The notes: generated by a model not told the origin, from the letters alone. A DNA stretch of 64,000 nt from Riptortus pedestris (GCA_019009955.1 CM032230.1:5918501-5982500), one strand, 5' to 3'; positions 33,614-47,360 are shown, numbered from the stretch's first letter. Program-made: numbers and translations.

Positions 33614-35809
33614 TATATATATAAAATTGTAACCTCTGTCTGTACATTGATTTTTTTCGCGAAATTTCACGATAACTTTTCTTTTGTTCTCATGTCATAG
33701 ACACCATAACTGCATTTTGTTTCTTTGGTGTCTGTTTGTTTGTTTGTTTGTTTGTTTGTTTATTTGTTTGTTTGTTTGGTACCTTTTCACGCATAAACGG
33801 CTGAACTGAATTTTATGAAACTTGATATGTGTATTACTACTAACCCAAGTTAGACTTTAGGCTATATTAATATTCTCTGAGACGAACAGGAGTGGGGGTT
33901 ATAAGGGAGGCCTGAAATTAAAAATAGCGATATTTCGTTTCCTATTGGTTTTTTGGCAAATATGCATATAACAAAAGTTGTTTATTTTGTTATTTAGAGT
34001 AACTTTTGTTATATACACTTTTTTCGTATACCGAACTATAAAGGTGTTATACGCTAAAAATTATAGCGGGAGTCAACAATTTTATTTGGCACAAAGACTC
34101 AACCGAACTAAATAAAACTCGGTATGTGTATTAGCACTAACGCCTTCCTTATAATAAGCCATACAAACATTTCTAGGGACGGGCAGGAGTGGGGGTCATA
34201 AGGGACGCCTGAAATTAAAAATAGTGATATTCCGTTTCCTATTGGTGTTTCGGCAAATATGCACATAACAAAAGTTGTTTATTTTGTTATTTAGAGAAAC
34301 TTTTGTTATTTACACTATCGTCGAATACCGAATTATAAAGGCGTTATACGCTAAAAATTATAGCGGGTGTCAAGAATATTATTTGGCACAAAAGAGTCCA
34401 CCGAACTAAATAAAACTCGGTATGTGTATTATCTCTGACACCTTAATTATCATAAGCCATACCAATATTTCGAGGGACGGGCAGGAGTGGGGGTTATAAG
34501 GAAGGCCTGAAATTAAAAATAGCGATATTTCTTTTTCTACTGGTTTTTCTGCAAATATGCACATGACAAAAGTTGTTTATTTTGTTATTTAAAGTAACTT
34601 TGGTTATATTCACTTTTGCTGTATCACATAAACGAGATATGCGTTAAAAACTAAAGCGGAAGCCAACAATTTTGTTGAGCACAAACGATTGAACCGAATT
34701 TAACAAAACTTGGTATGCGAATTAGCATTAATTCTTCCATGATTATAAGCTACATTAAAATGTTTAGGTTCAAACGGGAGTGGGGGTTATAAGACAGGCG
34801 TGAGATAAAAATTCGTAATTTCGGCTAACGTGCACATAGCAAAAGTTGTTTACTTTTGTTATTTAAAGTAACTTTTGTTGTATTCACTTTTACCATAAAT
34901 GAAGTTAACACGGCATATACGCTAAAACCATAGCGGGAGTCATTAATTTTATTAGTGCTTATTTAAGTGTTTTTAATAAATGCGTATTATGACAAAAGAT
35001 GTTATGTTTTAGTCTTTATGATAGTTGCAAGTATGATTCGGATTAGTGAGCTTATAAATCTCCGTCGCCTCCTCATTTGTTTATTTATTTTCCCTATAAC
35101 TTTGTTATTTATTTCTAAAAGAATATAAACTATAAGAGCATTTCTGGTATTTAATATATACTCGATATGAATGTTTAAAGTATTAGGTACTAGGTTGCAG
35201 AGGGTCTCTCTTCCCCTCATCTAGCTTTTTGAACATAAATGAAATTATGTTTAGGGATCTATTATTTAGTTCCATCAGGGAGATAAATTATTAAAATAAT
35301 ATTCTGAATCAATATTCTAAGGAAAACAACGATGATAACGCTCCTGCGAGAGCGGAAATGGACGGGAGGTAATTGAGTTTAGTTATTTCCTGTGGAATGC
35401 TGCCACGACGGGAAGTGATTTCCACTGAGGCTTACTAATACGAATATAATCTTATGTATAAAACTATGCTAAACTATATGTGCTTGGTTTGATTTTTGGC
35501 AGGAAATATGTTCATTATAGAAGATATTTAATTGTGATAAATGCTACCCATGATTATGGTTTGAATTATTCAAAAACCGTGAGTCAAAAAGTCGTGAGGG
35601 ATAAATTAGGAACCCATTTTCATATATTCTTCAAAACTAAAATTTCTATTCTATTAACCCTGAAAGTTACACTTTAGGGTTGTCTGTTTTGAAAAAAACA
35701 ATACAACGTGGAGGGAAGTGCAATTGTACACATTGAAGTCTTGCTATAGATATACCTTCATTAGTCAGTCAGCAATGATTTCCCGGGCATCGCCGGGTAT
35801 CTGAGCTAG
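33614..35809 (+). mobile_element. Helitron copy 3
   Basis: Starts at the CTAG of copy 2 without a separate TC (TATATATATAAAATTGTAAC), contains four tandem units of roughly 300 bp, and ends CATCGCCGGGTATCTGAGCT then AG. Confidence 0.85.
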
Positions 35810-35829
35810 TATATATATATATCTATATA

Positions 35830-38501
35830 TCTATATATATATAAAATTGTAACCTCTGTCTGTACATTGATTTTTTTTGCGAAATTTCACGATAACTTTT
35901 CGTTTCACATGTCATAGACACCATAACTGCATTTTGTTTCTTTCGTGTATGTTTGTTTGTTTGTTTGTTTGTTTGTTACCTTTTCACGCATAAACGGCTG
36001 AACCGAATTTTATGAAACTTGGTATGTGTATTACTACTAGCCCAACTTAGACTTTAGGCTATATTAATATTCTCTAAGACGAACAGGAGTGGGGGTTATA
36101 AGGGAGACCTGAAATTAAAAATAGCGATATTTCGTTTCCTATTGGTTTTTCGGCAAATATGCACATAACAAAAGTTGTTTATTTTGTAATTTAGAGTAAC
36201 TTTTGTTATATGCACTTTTGCCGTATACGGAAGTATAAATGAGTTATACGCTAAAAGCTATAGCGGGAGTCCACAATTTTATTTGGGACAAAAGACTCAA
36301 CCGAACTAAACCAAACTCGGTATGTGAATTAGCACTAACGCCTTCCTTATAATAAGCCATACTAACATTTCTAGGGACGAATAGGAGTGGGGGTGGGTTA
36401 TAAGGGAAACCTGAAATTAAAAATAGCGATATTTCGTTTCCTATTGGTTTTTCGGCAAATATGCACATAACAAAAGTTGTTTATTTTGTAATTTAGAGTA
36501 ACTTTTGTTATATGCACTTTTGCCGTATACGGAAGTATAAATGAGTTATACGCTAAAAGCTATAGCGGGAGTCCACAATTTTATTTGGGACAAAAGACTC
36601 AACCGAACTAAACCAAACTCGGTATGTGAATTAGCACTAACGCCTTCCTTATAATAAGCCATACTAACATTTCTAGGGACGTGCAGGAGTGGGGGTTATA
36701 AGGGAGGCCTGAAATTGATAATAGTGATATTTCGTTTCCTATTGCATTTACGGCAAATATGCACTTAACCAAAGTTGTTTATTTTGCTATTTAGAGAAAC
36801 TTTTGTTATATGCACTTTTGCCTTATACGGAAGTATAAATGAGTTATACGCTAAAAACTATAGCGGGAGTCCACAATTTTATTTGGCACCAAAGACTCAA
36901 CCGAATTAAACCAAACTCGGTATCTGAATTAGTACTAACGCCTTCATTATAATAAGCTATACTAACATTTCTTGGGACTGGCAGGAGTGGGGGTTATAAG
37001 GAAGGCCTGAAATTAATAATAGTGATATTTCGTTTCCTATTGCATTTTCGGTAAATATGCACATAACAAAAGTTGTTTATTTTGTTATTTAGAGAAACTT
37101 TTGTCATATGCACTTTTGCCGTATACGGAAGTATAAATGAGTTATACGCTAAAAACTATAGCGGGAGACCACAATTTTATTTGGCACCAAAGACTCAACC
37201 GAATTAAACCAAACTCGGTATCTGAATCAGTACTAACGCCTTCATTATAATAAGCTATACTAACATTTCTTGGGACGGGCAGGAGTGGGGGTTATAAGGA
37301 AGGCCTGAAATTAATAATAGTGATATTTCGTTTCCTATTGCATTTTCGGTAAATATGCACATAACAAAAGTTGTTTATTTTGTTATTTAGAGAAACTTTT
37401 TTATATACACTATCATCGTATACCGAAGTATAAAGGCGTTATATGCTGAAAATTATAGCAGGAGACAACAATTTTATTTGGCACAAAAGACTCAACCGAA
37501 CTAAATAAAACACTCAGTATGTATATTAAAACTAATGCCTTCCTTATAATAAGTCATACTAGCATTTCTAGGGACGGGCAGCAGTGGGGGTTATAAGGAA
37601 GGCCTGAAATTAATAATAATGATTTCCTATTGGGGTTTCGGCAAATATGCACATAACAAAAGTTGTTTATTTTGTTATTTAGAGAAATTTGCTCAACACT
37701 TCATTTCAATATGAACTACCAGGTACCTCTCCTGAAAAAATTAATTCAAATGTATGTCAATATTTTCTCCTTATTAATTCAAATCTATGCATAATGCACA
37801 GGAGACGGGAAATATGACAATATGTAGGACAGTGAAGTCTTACATAAAAAAATATAATTTTATTATTAACAAATGCCAACAACGGGTATTAACCCTAAAC
37901 ACTGGAACGGGTAAATGTCAAAATATTGTGCAAAGTAAAGCCTTGCCAAAAATATACTTTCACCATTCAGCCTCAAATGAATAATAAAATAATACATTGA
38001 ATCAATATTTTAAGGAAAACTATGGAGATACTGGAGCGGAAGGAGGTCGGAGCCTAAACAGTTAATTGAGTTTACGAATTTCCCGTCTGGCATTACTGGA
38101 AGTGGTTTCCAGTGTGATTCACTATTACGTACAAATATAATATTACGTGCTAAACTTTGCCTAAATTATATGAGCTCGGATTGGCTTTTGAAAGAAAATA
38201 TGTTCATTATAGATGATATTTAATTGTAATAAATGCTACCCTTGATTATGGTTTGAATTATTGAAAAAAAGTGAGTCAAAAAGTGTAGAGGGATAGATTA
38301 GGAACACATTTTCATTTATCTTCAAAACTAAAAATTTCTATTCTATTAATCCCCAGAAGTTACCCTTCAGGGTTGGCTATTTCGGAAAATCATTACGTCG
38401 TGGATGGAAGTGTAATTGTACACATTGAAGTCTTGCTATCAAAATACCATCATTAGTCAGTCAAGAATGATTTCCCGGGCATCGCCGGGTACCTTAGCTA
38501 G
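35830..38501 (+). mobile_element. Helitron copy 4, most internal units
   Basis: TCTATATATATATAAAATTG start and CTAG end (38498-38501). The unit landmark CTAAAA.CTATAGCGGGAG recurs at 36251, 36553, 36851, 37149 and 37446, a period of 297-302 bp. Confidence 0.88.
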
Positions 38502-39838
38502 TATATATATAAAATTGTAACCTCTGTCTGTACATTGATTTTTTTCGCGAAATTTCACGATAACTTTTCGTTTCACATGCCATAGACACCATAACTGCAT
38601 TTTGTTTCTTTCGTGTCTGTTTGTTTGTTTGTTTGTTTATTTGTTTGTTACCTTTTCACGCATAAACGGCTGAACCGAATTTTATGAAACTTGGTATGTA
38701 TATTACTACTAACCCAACTTAGACTTTAGGCTATATTAATTTCCTCTGTGATGAACAGGAGTGGGGGTTATAAGGGAAGCCAGAAATTAAAAATAGCGAT
38801 ATTTCGTTTCCTATTGGTTTTACGGCAAATATGAACATAACAAAAGTTGTTTATTTTGTTATTTGGAGTAACTTTTGTTATATACACTTTTTTCGTATAC
38901 CGAATTATAAACGAGATATACGCTAAAACCTATAGCGGAAGTGAACAATTTTATTTGGGACAAAAGACCCAACCGAAATAAATAAAACTCGGTATCTGTA
39001 TTAGCACTAACGCTTTCATTATAACAAGCGATACCAACATTTCTAGGGACGGGCAGGAGTGGGGGTTATGAGGGAAGCCAGAAATTAACAATAGCGATAT
39101 TTCGTTTCCTATTGGGGTTTCGGCAAATATGAACATGACAAAAGTTGTTTATTTAGTTATTTAGAGTAAATTTTGTTATATACACGTTATTCTTATACCA
39201 AATTATAAACGAGATCTACGCTAAAATCTAGAGCTGGAGTCATCTATTTTATTGGGCGTTAACGATTGAACCGAACTTAACAAAACTCGGTATGTCAATT
39301 AGCGTTAATTCTTCCATGATTATAAGCTATATTAAAATGTTTAGGTTAGAACGGGAGTGCCGGTTATAAGGGAGACCTGAAATAAAAATTCGGGATATTT
39401 CATTGTCTATTTGTTTTTCGACAAACATGCACATAACAAAAGTTGTTTAGTTTGTTATTTAGATTAATTTTTTTTTTTATACATTTCTCCAGGAAAAATG
39501 TGTGGAGCAAGTAATTTGCGTAGAAATATTCATTCCTATTTGAACTATCAGGTACCTCAGCTGGAAAAATTAATTCAAATCAATGTTAATATTTTTTTCC
39601 TTAATAGCTGAAATCTATGCATAATGCACAGGAGACGGGAAATATGACAATTTGGACGACAGTGAAGATTTACATACAAAATTAATTTTATTATTAACAA
39701 ATGCCAACGACGGGTGTTAACCCTAAACACTGGGACGGGTAAATGTCAAAATATTGCACAAAGTAAAGCCTTCCAAAAAAGTACCATCACCATTCAGCCT
39801 CAAATGAATTCCCGGGCGAAGCCGGGTATCTGAGCTAG
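38502..39838 (+). mobile_element. Helitron copy 5
   Basis: Abuts copy 4 directly (CTAG then TATATATATAAAATTG). Has (GTTT)n, fewer internal units, and the 3' hairpin with CTAG at 39835-39838. Confidence 0.88.
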
Positions 39839-39843
39839 TATAT

Positions 39844-39906
<63 letters not shown>

Positions 39907-41164
39907 GTAACCTCTGTCTGTACATTGATTTTTTTCGCGAAATTTCACGATAACTTTTCGTTTCACATGTCATAGATACCATAACTGCATTTTGTTTCTT
40001 TGGTGTCTGTTTGTTTTTTGTTTGTTTGTTACCTTTTCACGCATAAACAGCTGAACCAAATTTTATGAAACTTGGTATGTATATTACTACTAGCCCAACT
40101 TAGACTTCTGCTATGTTAATATTCTCTGAGACGAACAGGAGTGGGGGTTATAAGGGAGGCCTGAAATTAAAAATAGTGATATTTCGTTTCCTATTGCTTT
40201 TTTGTCAAATATGCACTTAAAAAAAGTTGTTTACTTCATTATTTAGAGTAACTTTTGATATATACACTTTTGTTGTATACTTAAAGTATAAATGAGTTAT
40301 ACGCTAAACACTATATCGGAAGTCAATAATTTTATTTTGCACAAGGGACTCAACCGAACTAAATAATACTCGGTATGTCTATTAGCACTAACGCCTTCAT
40401 TATAACCAACATTTCTAGGGACGGACAGGAGTGGGGGTTATAGAGGAGGCCTGAAATTAAAAATAGTGATATTTAGTTTCCTATTGGGGTTTTTGCAAAT
40501 TTGTACATAACAAAAGTTGTTTATTTTGTTATTTAAAGAAACTTTTGTTATAGACACTATCGTCGTATACTGAAGTATAAAGGCGTTATACGCTAAAAAT
40601 TATAGCGGGAGTCAACAATTTTATTTGGCACAAAAGACTCAACCGAACTAAATAAAACTCGGTATGTGTATTAGCACTATCGCCTTCATTATAATAAGCC
40701 ATACTAACATTTCTAGGGACGGGCAGGAGTGGGGGTTGTAAGGGAGGCCTGAAATTAAAAATAGCGGTATTTCGTTTTCTATTGGTTTTTCTGCAAATAT
40801 GCACATGACACAAGTTGTTTATTTTGTTATTTAAAGTAACTTTTGTCATATTCATTTTTGTTGTACAACAAAGTATAAATGAGATATACACTAAAAACTA
40901 GAACGCGAGCCAACAATTTTGTTGGGCACTAACGATTGAACAGAGCTTAACAAAACTCGGAATGTGAATTAGCATTAATTCTTCCATGGTTATAAGATAT
41001 ATTAAAATTTGTAGGCCCCAACGGGAGTGGGGGTTCTGAGGGGGGGGGGCGGAAATGAAAAATTGTGATACTCCGACTCCCATTGGTTTTTCAACGATTT
41101 TCTATAAAATTACCATCATTAATCAGTCGATGATTTCCCGGGCATCGCCGGGTATATTAGCTAG
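39839..41164 (+). mobile_element. Helitron copy 6
   Basis: Begins in a 60-bp TA tract, then AAAATTGTAACCTCTG, (GTTT)n and internal units. Ends GGGCATCGCCGGGTATATTA with CTAG at 41161-41164. Confidence 0.85.
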
Positions 41165-41439
41165 ATTGTATATACAAAATATGTACATTATAGATGATAT
41201 TTAATTATAATAAATGCTATCCATGATTATGACTTGAATTATTCACGGTGTGTAAACAGTGGAGAAAGATTGATTAGAGACTTATTTTCATTTATTCAAC
41301 CCTACCCCTAAGGGACCCTTACGGGGAAAAACTTCGCTTAGACGGGAAGAGCAGTTGTACACGTAGAAGCATTGCCAAAAACATAATAAAATCTTTCCTC
41401 CTCCAATGATTTCCCGAGCGAAGCCGGGTACCTTGGCTA

Positions 41440-41440
<1 letters not shown>
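41165..41440 (+). mobile_element. Helitron copy 7, 3' end only
   Basis: Short stretch ending with TTTCCCGAGCGAAGCCGGGT and CTAG at 41437-41440, then a 54-bp TA tract. Confidence 0.75.
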
Positions 41441-41494
<54 letters not shown>

Positions 41495-41498
<4 letters not shown>

Positions 41499-42060
41499 GT
41501 CCCACTATAGTTCCCTTTGCCGACACTCAAAATTGCACTTCTATTCCCGAGCTTTACCCAATCGGAGATGATTCTTTTGTTCTTCTTAAATAGCTGTCAC
41601 AGATGATTTCCTATAATAATAGGAGATCCGTTCAACAAATAGATAAGAGATAGATAAGGCTGAGTTATCAGTTTCCTTATTGTGTGTGTGTGAGAGTCAA
41701 TATAACTAGGAGCATGGAGGGATGTAATAAGGTCACGGGTGACCAGTCGTGGTCACAATCTGTGACCACATTATGTGACTACCGGAACCCGCTCTTCACC
41801 ATTCACCAACGCTAGTTCAATTTATCTTACATTACCCCCACTCCACCTAATAGCCTACCCCCCCCCTCTCTCTCTCTCGTTGTATAGAATACAATTGGCC
41901 TAATACAAAATAAATAAAGAGGCCCTGAGTGACTGCTCACTCAGACGGAACAATCACTTTCAGCCTGCTTTTCTATTTAGTTCTGTCGATAGTAGAATGG
42001 GCTTTGTGATCCACATTTTCCCAGGACAAGCATCTCATTCGAGGGCACTACAATCTGTAT
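41495..42060. promoter_or_regulatory. Non-repeat island with GATA and nuclear-receptor half-sites
   Basis: AGATAAG at 41641-41647 and 41652-41658 and TTATCA at 41665-41670. Then AGGTCA (41730-41735), TGACCA (41740-41745), TGGTCA (41750-41755) and TGACCA (41763-41768): four nuclear-receptor-type half-sites in 39 bp, in two inverted pairs. A CT run follows at 41866-41878. Function is inferred from motifs alone. Confidence 0.35.
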
Positions 42061-42649
42061 AGGCGATTATAAGTGGGGTTCTAATAAGGCTGAATACATA
42101 AAAATACATATAACTCGCTCAATATATCTGATAAGAAAAGGGTGTATTCAACAACAATTTTAGAAAATTAAAAAACCAAGAACATTGTTATACAAACCTT
42201 GTCGGTTTAACTCAAAGTAACCGAGTTATTTAAAATTTTTAATTATTCCCTCCTCTAACCCCCCCCCCCCAGGCCGATTTCAGCCATTACCCAATATCAT
42301 CTTTAGTGTTGACTGCATCTCATAAATATGGAGTGCGGTATAGATCAAATAAACATTTACGAGTTAATACCGAAAACTATGATTTTAAGACGTTATAACA
42401 CAAGGTATTCGCAAATATCTCATCCAATAAAGGTCCGTTGAATACAATATTTGCTATTTAAGCTCTAATAAGAGTTTGATGATATGCCAGGTTATCATTA
42501 ATATGACATGAGTTGGAGTGGGAGTTTACTGATAGCTGAATACTAGAAAATCCAAATACCGGTTAATATTAAAGATAGAGAAAAATATGTATATAACAAC
42601 ATTTATAGGCAATAAAATGTTAAAACAGAATAGTTCTACAGAAATTTTC
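42061..42649 (-). mobile_element. Inverted HINE composite fragments
   Basis: Type 3 core pieces (ATAACTCGCTCAATATATC, GGCCGATTTCAGCCATTACC) and long-form pieces (CAATATTTGCTATTTAAGCT, ACCGGTTAATATTAAAGATA). Confidence 0.6.
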
Positions 42650-43132
42650 AATCCGACGTATGAAAACTGACTGGAATCAATTATTAAATATCTCGAAAGT
42701 TAACAAATAATCTTTTAATATTATCTGATTGAGCTGTTGTTTCATTAACGATGGGCAATATTAATCTTAATTTTTATGCCCAACTTACTAACTTAAATCC
42801 TTAGTTTGATCTTGACTAGAAAAGGGTGGCATGGTAGCGGCAAACAATCCCGAATAGCAACAGCAACTCACAGTGGGCATTAACAAATAATTTTCATTTT
42901 GAACCTACAACACACCAAATGTGTTCATTAAGCGCCCCCCCCCCTCCCACCAGGCTGATTTGTAGCCTTCCACTTATTGAGACTGCTTACTAGTAACTCT
43001 CGGTTGAATTAACAGCAACTATTCTGGTTGAAACCTTTGGATTCTGTTCGAAGCAAATTTTCTAATCTGTTTTCGATCAACCGTTTTCCTTTGAATTAGC
43101 GACAACACGCAAGTTGTACATAAATTCAATTC
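42650..43132 (-). repeat. Repeat D, copy 2
   Basis: Inverted match to 20490-20990, including the SINE-like remnant TTTGATCTTGACTAGAAAAG and the stretch next to the HINE 5' end at 43133. Confidence 0.8.
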
Positions 43133-43253
43133 TTTAACAGATTTCCTCTAATAGAAATCACGTATTGAAGTTGTACTAATGACGAAATTTTCGAAAAATC
43201 TTCTCAGATGCCCATCGATCCGACTTACCAGATGACGGAATTGAGGTCGGTTC

Positions 43254-43311
<58 letters not shown>

Positions 43312-43533
43312 TTGTCTGTGTCGTTGGAGGGTGGGCCGAGAGGGGGAACCGAAAATTCAAATTTCATCGTCATTGTGAGTCTTATCCAAAAATGTGATAG
43401 AACCAATCTGGTTAAACTGATGTTCTACAATTGTTATTCTATAATTTTTTTCCCAATTCAAATATTAAGAGAGTTCTTCGTACTTTCTTGGTCAAGTCTT
43501 CAGTAAACCTCCAGTTCTACTCATAGGATTTTG
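43133..43533 (+). mobile_element. HINE type 3, shortened
   Basis: TTTAACAGATTTCCTCTAAT, 5' module, (TA)n 43258-43302, then AGAACCAATCTGGTTAAACT and CAGTAAACCTCCAGTTCTAC. The 3' end was displaced by the next element. Confidence 0.78.
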
Positions 43534-43536
43534 GAG

Positions 43537-44313
43537 AAGTCCGTTACGCAGGGACTGCGTAAACTAATCAGATTTCCCACGCGAAGGTTTACAATAGATG
43601 AATAAACATATAGGTAAGGCATACTACTGTGAATGCTCAGCAGGAGAGCGGCTGAATTGTAAACAAACAGGTCAGCCAGCCTCGAAGAGCTGCATAGATA
43701 GGCCGGAAAGACAAACAATTAATGAAATATGTCTGAATATAACATATTAATTTTATTGAAAACTATTTACTAAAGCTAGTGCTGTAATTTGTAATGAATC
43801 AGAATCAGTTTTATCTCAATCAATCAAATTTTAGTAATCCAAAAACAAAAGAAGTGGGAGGGGGGTCAACAGAACGTATTTGCATATATCTCACAAAGTA
43901 AAGGTTCAATGAAAAAAATTATTTGGTATTTAGGCTTCGAATAATGTCGTTTATTATATAACAGAGTATTGTTTATGTAACATGAGAAGAAGTGGGGGTA
44001 TGCTGAAGGCTGAAAACTGCAAATATCACGGTTAATATTCAAGATAGAAAATAAATCTATATGACAATACTTATAGATCATTCAATTTGCAATAAGATTA
44101 ATTCTATACACTTTTTCGATCCGACGTATAGTAACGGAGATATTTCGAATTTTCAAAATTCTATCCCCCCCCCAACCCCCTGGTCCGATTTCAGCCATTA
44201 ACGGACTTGATCTTTCTTTTTACATAAAACGATTAAATATCAAGTTTGGTAACGATCTAACAAAAATTGCGACCACTAGAGCGTTAACAGACAAATATAT
44301 ACATACACCCACA

Positions 44314-44386
<73 letters not shown>

Positions 44387-44502
44387 CAATAACAGTTTTG
44401 AACGGACCGTTTTCGTCATCTACTAGGTAGGATCCATGGACATTTGAAGAGAAATTTCGAAAATTCCGTCATGAGTATGACCATAAGGGAAATCTGCTAA
44501 AA
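43537..44502 (-). mobile_element. HINE, long form, complete
   Basis: 3' end AAGTCCGTTACGCAGGGACT at 43537 and 5' end GGGAAATCTGCTAAAA at 44502. Long-form module 43590-43850, core, then compound microsatellite (CA)n-(TA)n at about 44300-44388. At 966 bp it is the best long-form reference with both ends. Confidence 0.88.
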
Positions 44503-44583
44503 GGAGAATGAGATCAGTAGTGTCATAGCGGCACGCGCGAAATCTGCTTATTTTACGTAGTCATAGCGCTATGGACGTTTTAT
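44503..44583 (+). mobile_element. HINE 3' fragment
   Basis: GAATGAGATCAGTAGTGTCA, CGCGAAATCTGCTTATTTTA and a worn terminal segment (GCTATGGACGTTTT). Confidence 0.6.
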
Positions 44584-44888
44584 TTTACTTTTAAGTACTT
44601 TCTTCTTATATTGTGCTAAGAAAAGGATTGAAAACTGGGAAAAAATACATAGATTAAGTAATTTACTGCTTGCAGTTACCTCGTTTAAAAATTTAGATTT
44701 GTTCTGAATCTACTTGTTCATGCTATTCATTGGTAAATTCCAATATTTATCTAGTCGCTTATATTCTCGTTTCTCAATATTACATTTGTATCTTGCATAG
44801 ATTATTCTAGGTATACTTCTATGATATTGTAATCTGATACAATAAACTGATTACCAGTTAATCCAAATATATTTTACTCCCTCCTTCA
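44584..44888. other. Unassigned AT-rich spacer
   Basis: No feature recognised. Confidence 0.35.
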
Positions 44889-44997
44889 TTTTTAGCAGAT
44901 TTCCCTTAAGGAAATCAACTATTGAGGTTGTACTCATGACGAAATTTGTCCATCAATCCTACCTAGTAGATGACGAAAATGAGGTCCGTTCAAAACC

Positions 44998-45064
<67 letters not shown>

Positions 45065-45551
45065 TGTTACCGCTCTAATGGTCGCAATTTTTGTTTGATA
45101 GTTACCAAAATCGATATTTAGTAGTTTTATGTAAAACCAAAGATCAAGTTCGTTAACGGCTGAAATCGGACCAGTGGGAGGGGGTTTAGAGGGGAGGATT
45201 TTCGAAAATTCAAAATATCTCCTTACTATACTTCGGATCGAAAAATTGTACAGAACCAATCAATCTTATTGCAAATTAAATTTACTATAAATATTGTTTT
45301 ATAAATTTTTTCTGTATCTTGAAAATTTACCTACATATTTGCATTTGTATTGTGTGTGTGGTCGGCAGGTGTCGGCTATGTTCGGCACTTTTCACCGAGA
45401 CCTAGTGCGGCCGTTTTCGTAACTATTGGTCCCTCGTGAATAGGTTTAGAGATTCATAACTATCGCTGCCTTTATTAGGCAGATTTCTCTATTGTAAAAT
45501 TTCACGTGGGAAATCTGCTTAGCTTACGCAGCCCCTGCGTGACGGACTTTT
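44889..45551 (+). mobile_element. HINE, short form, complete
   Basis: TTTTTAGCAGATTTCCCTTA to GCGTGACGGACTTTT. (TA)n 44999-45060. The 5' hairpin has one base lost. The GC-rich module is diverged (GTCGGCAGGTGTCGGC). Confidence 0.88.
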
Positions 45552-45621
45552 GTAATTGTTTCGTTGAAAATAACGAACGTGACCATCAAATAAGGTGCTA
45601 CAGACCTCCCTAGGCATAATT

Positions 45622-46523
45622 TTTTAGCCGGTTTCCCTGAAATAAGTTATAGAGGTCGTACTCATGACATGATTTTAGTAAAATGTCCTCAAATGTTCAT
45701 CGATCCTATCTAGAAGATGACGAAAATGAGGTCCGTTCAAAATTATATATGTGTGTGAGTGTCTGTTACCGCTCTAGCGGTCGCAATGTTTGTTTTATCG
45801 TTATCAAATTCAATGTATAAGCGTATCAAGGAAAACTGAAGATCAAGTTCGTTATCGGCTAAAATCCGACAGGGGGAGGGGGGTTTAGATATCCGTTGTT
45901 ATACGTCGGATCGAAAAATTGTATAAAACCAGTCTTATTGTAAATTTAGTTATCTATGAATGTTGTTACATACTTGTTTTCTCTATTATGAATATTAGCC
46001 GAGATATTGGGAAGTTTTAGTTTTAGGAATTCCGTAAACCCCCACTCCAAGACATCTCATAACAATAAGCTATTATAATATGAACCTCTTTATTCTAAGC
46101 TTAAATACTGTTTTCAAGAGACCTTTATAATGCGAGATAAATGCGAATTCATTGTGGGTTGACGTTCATCAATAAAGGTTTTAGGTTCTGGTGTCGGAAA
46201 TGTTCATTTAATCTTTACCATACTCGATATTCAACCGTTTCAGCAAACACTAAAGTTCATATTAGTTATTAGGGGGAGCGGATTTGAATATTCAAAATAT
46301 CTGATTTATAAGTCGGATGGAAAAATGTTATAGAACCAATCTTGTTAAAATATTGATGCTCTGCAATTGTTTCTCTATGCATTTAATCGTAACTCAAATA
46401 TTAAGAGAGCAATTCGTACTTTTCTGTTTTTCAGTCCGAATATGTGTTGAGGTGTGATCACTAGTGAGTCATACCAGCAATGGGAAATCTGCTTACATTA
46501 CGCAGCTCCTGCGTGTAGGGCCT
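45622..46523 (+). mobile_element. HINE type 3, near complete
   Basis: TTTTTAGCCGGTTTCCCTGA, 5' module, a minimal TATATATGTGTG tract, core, then the variant module (TAGAACCAATCTTGTTAAAA, CTCAAATATTAAGAGAGC) and GGGAAATCTGCTTACATTAC with hairpin CGCAGCTCCTGCG. It defines the type 3 layout. Confidence 0.8.
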
Positions 46524-46769
46524 TCTTTTTATTTCCAGCTTCCTTTCAATTTCCTATCATCCCTATCAGGTTAGTTAATTCCTATTATTAGTCAGATTTT
46601 ACGAATAATATGTAATGGAGGAGCGACACCCTAACACTCCAGACTTTATTGTTGGTTAATGCGGTGCAGAAGGCAACGGAAAGCCACTGTAACTCCGTAT
46701 AACCATTTATATTTGCCGTGGAATCATGCCTTCTTAGGGAACAGTTCTTCAGGCAAATATATGTTTTTC

Positions 46770-47360
46770 TCCTCATAGCAACCTATATGAGAAGTTATTT
46801 ATTAGAGAACATATTTCATTGCCACATGGCATATTACATATATGATTGTGGTTAAGTACATTTTTACAATATATACTATTTAATGGGTTGTTACCATATA
46901 ATAAAAAAATATTATTAATAATAAAAAATTAATAAAAATATATTGAATGAAATAAGATAAAATAAAAAATAAAAAAAATATTGAAATAAGTAAGATAACT
47001 AAAAATAAAATTAATGAATGAAAATAAAAAAAAACAACAAATTAATTAAACTCAACCGATGTTACAGTTTTCACTTCTTTAATTTGCGAGTCTATGTAAG
47101 GTAGATATAGTGAATTATAATTCTCTTTCCTCACAATCAAGTTTATATTCTAATCCATATCTATACTTTTGATAAACTCTGTGAGTTCTTTTTTATATAT
47201 ATTAAATAATATATGAGGTGGTTCTGGCCAATTACCTCCTTTTAGCAGATTTCCCCCAAGGGAAATCAGCTATTGACGTCGTACTGATGACCCGATTTTG
47301 AAAAATTTCTTCAAATGTCCATCGATCCTACCCAGGAGATACGAAAAATGAGGTCCGTTC

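Noticed and set aside
29672..41440. Autonomous Helitron with Rep/helicase
   Set aside because: No HUH Rep or SF1 helicase motif in any frame; all internal DNA is tandem non-coding units.
43860..44081. Minus-strand frames near 13966-14160 and 43866-44081 resembling each other
   Set aside because: Their similarity comes from both being long-form HINE core, not a conserved protein.
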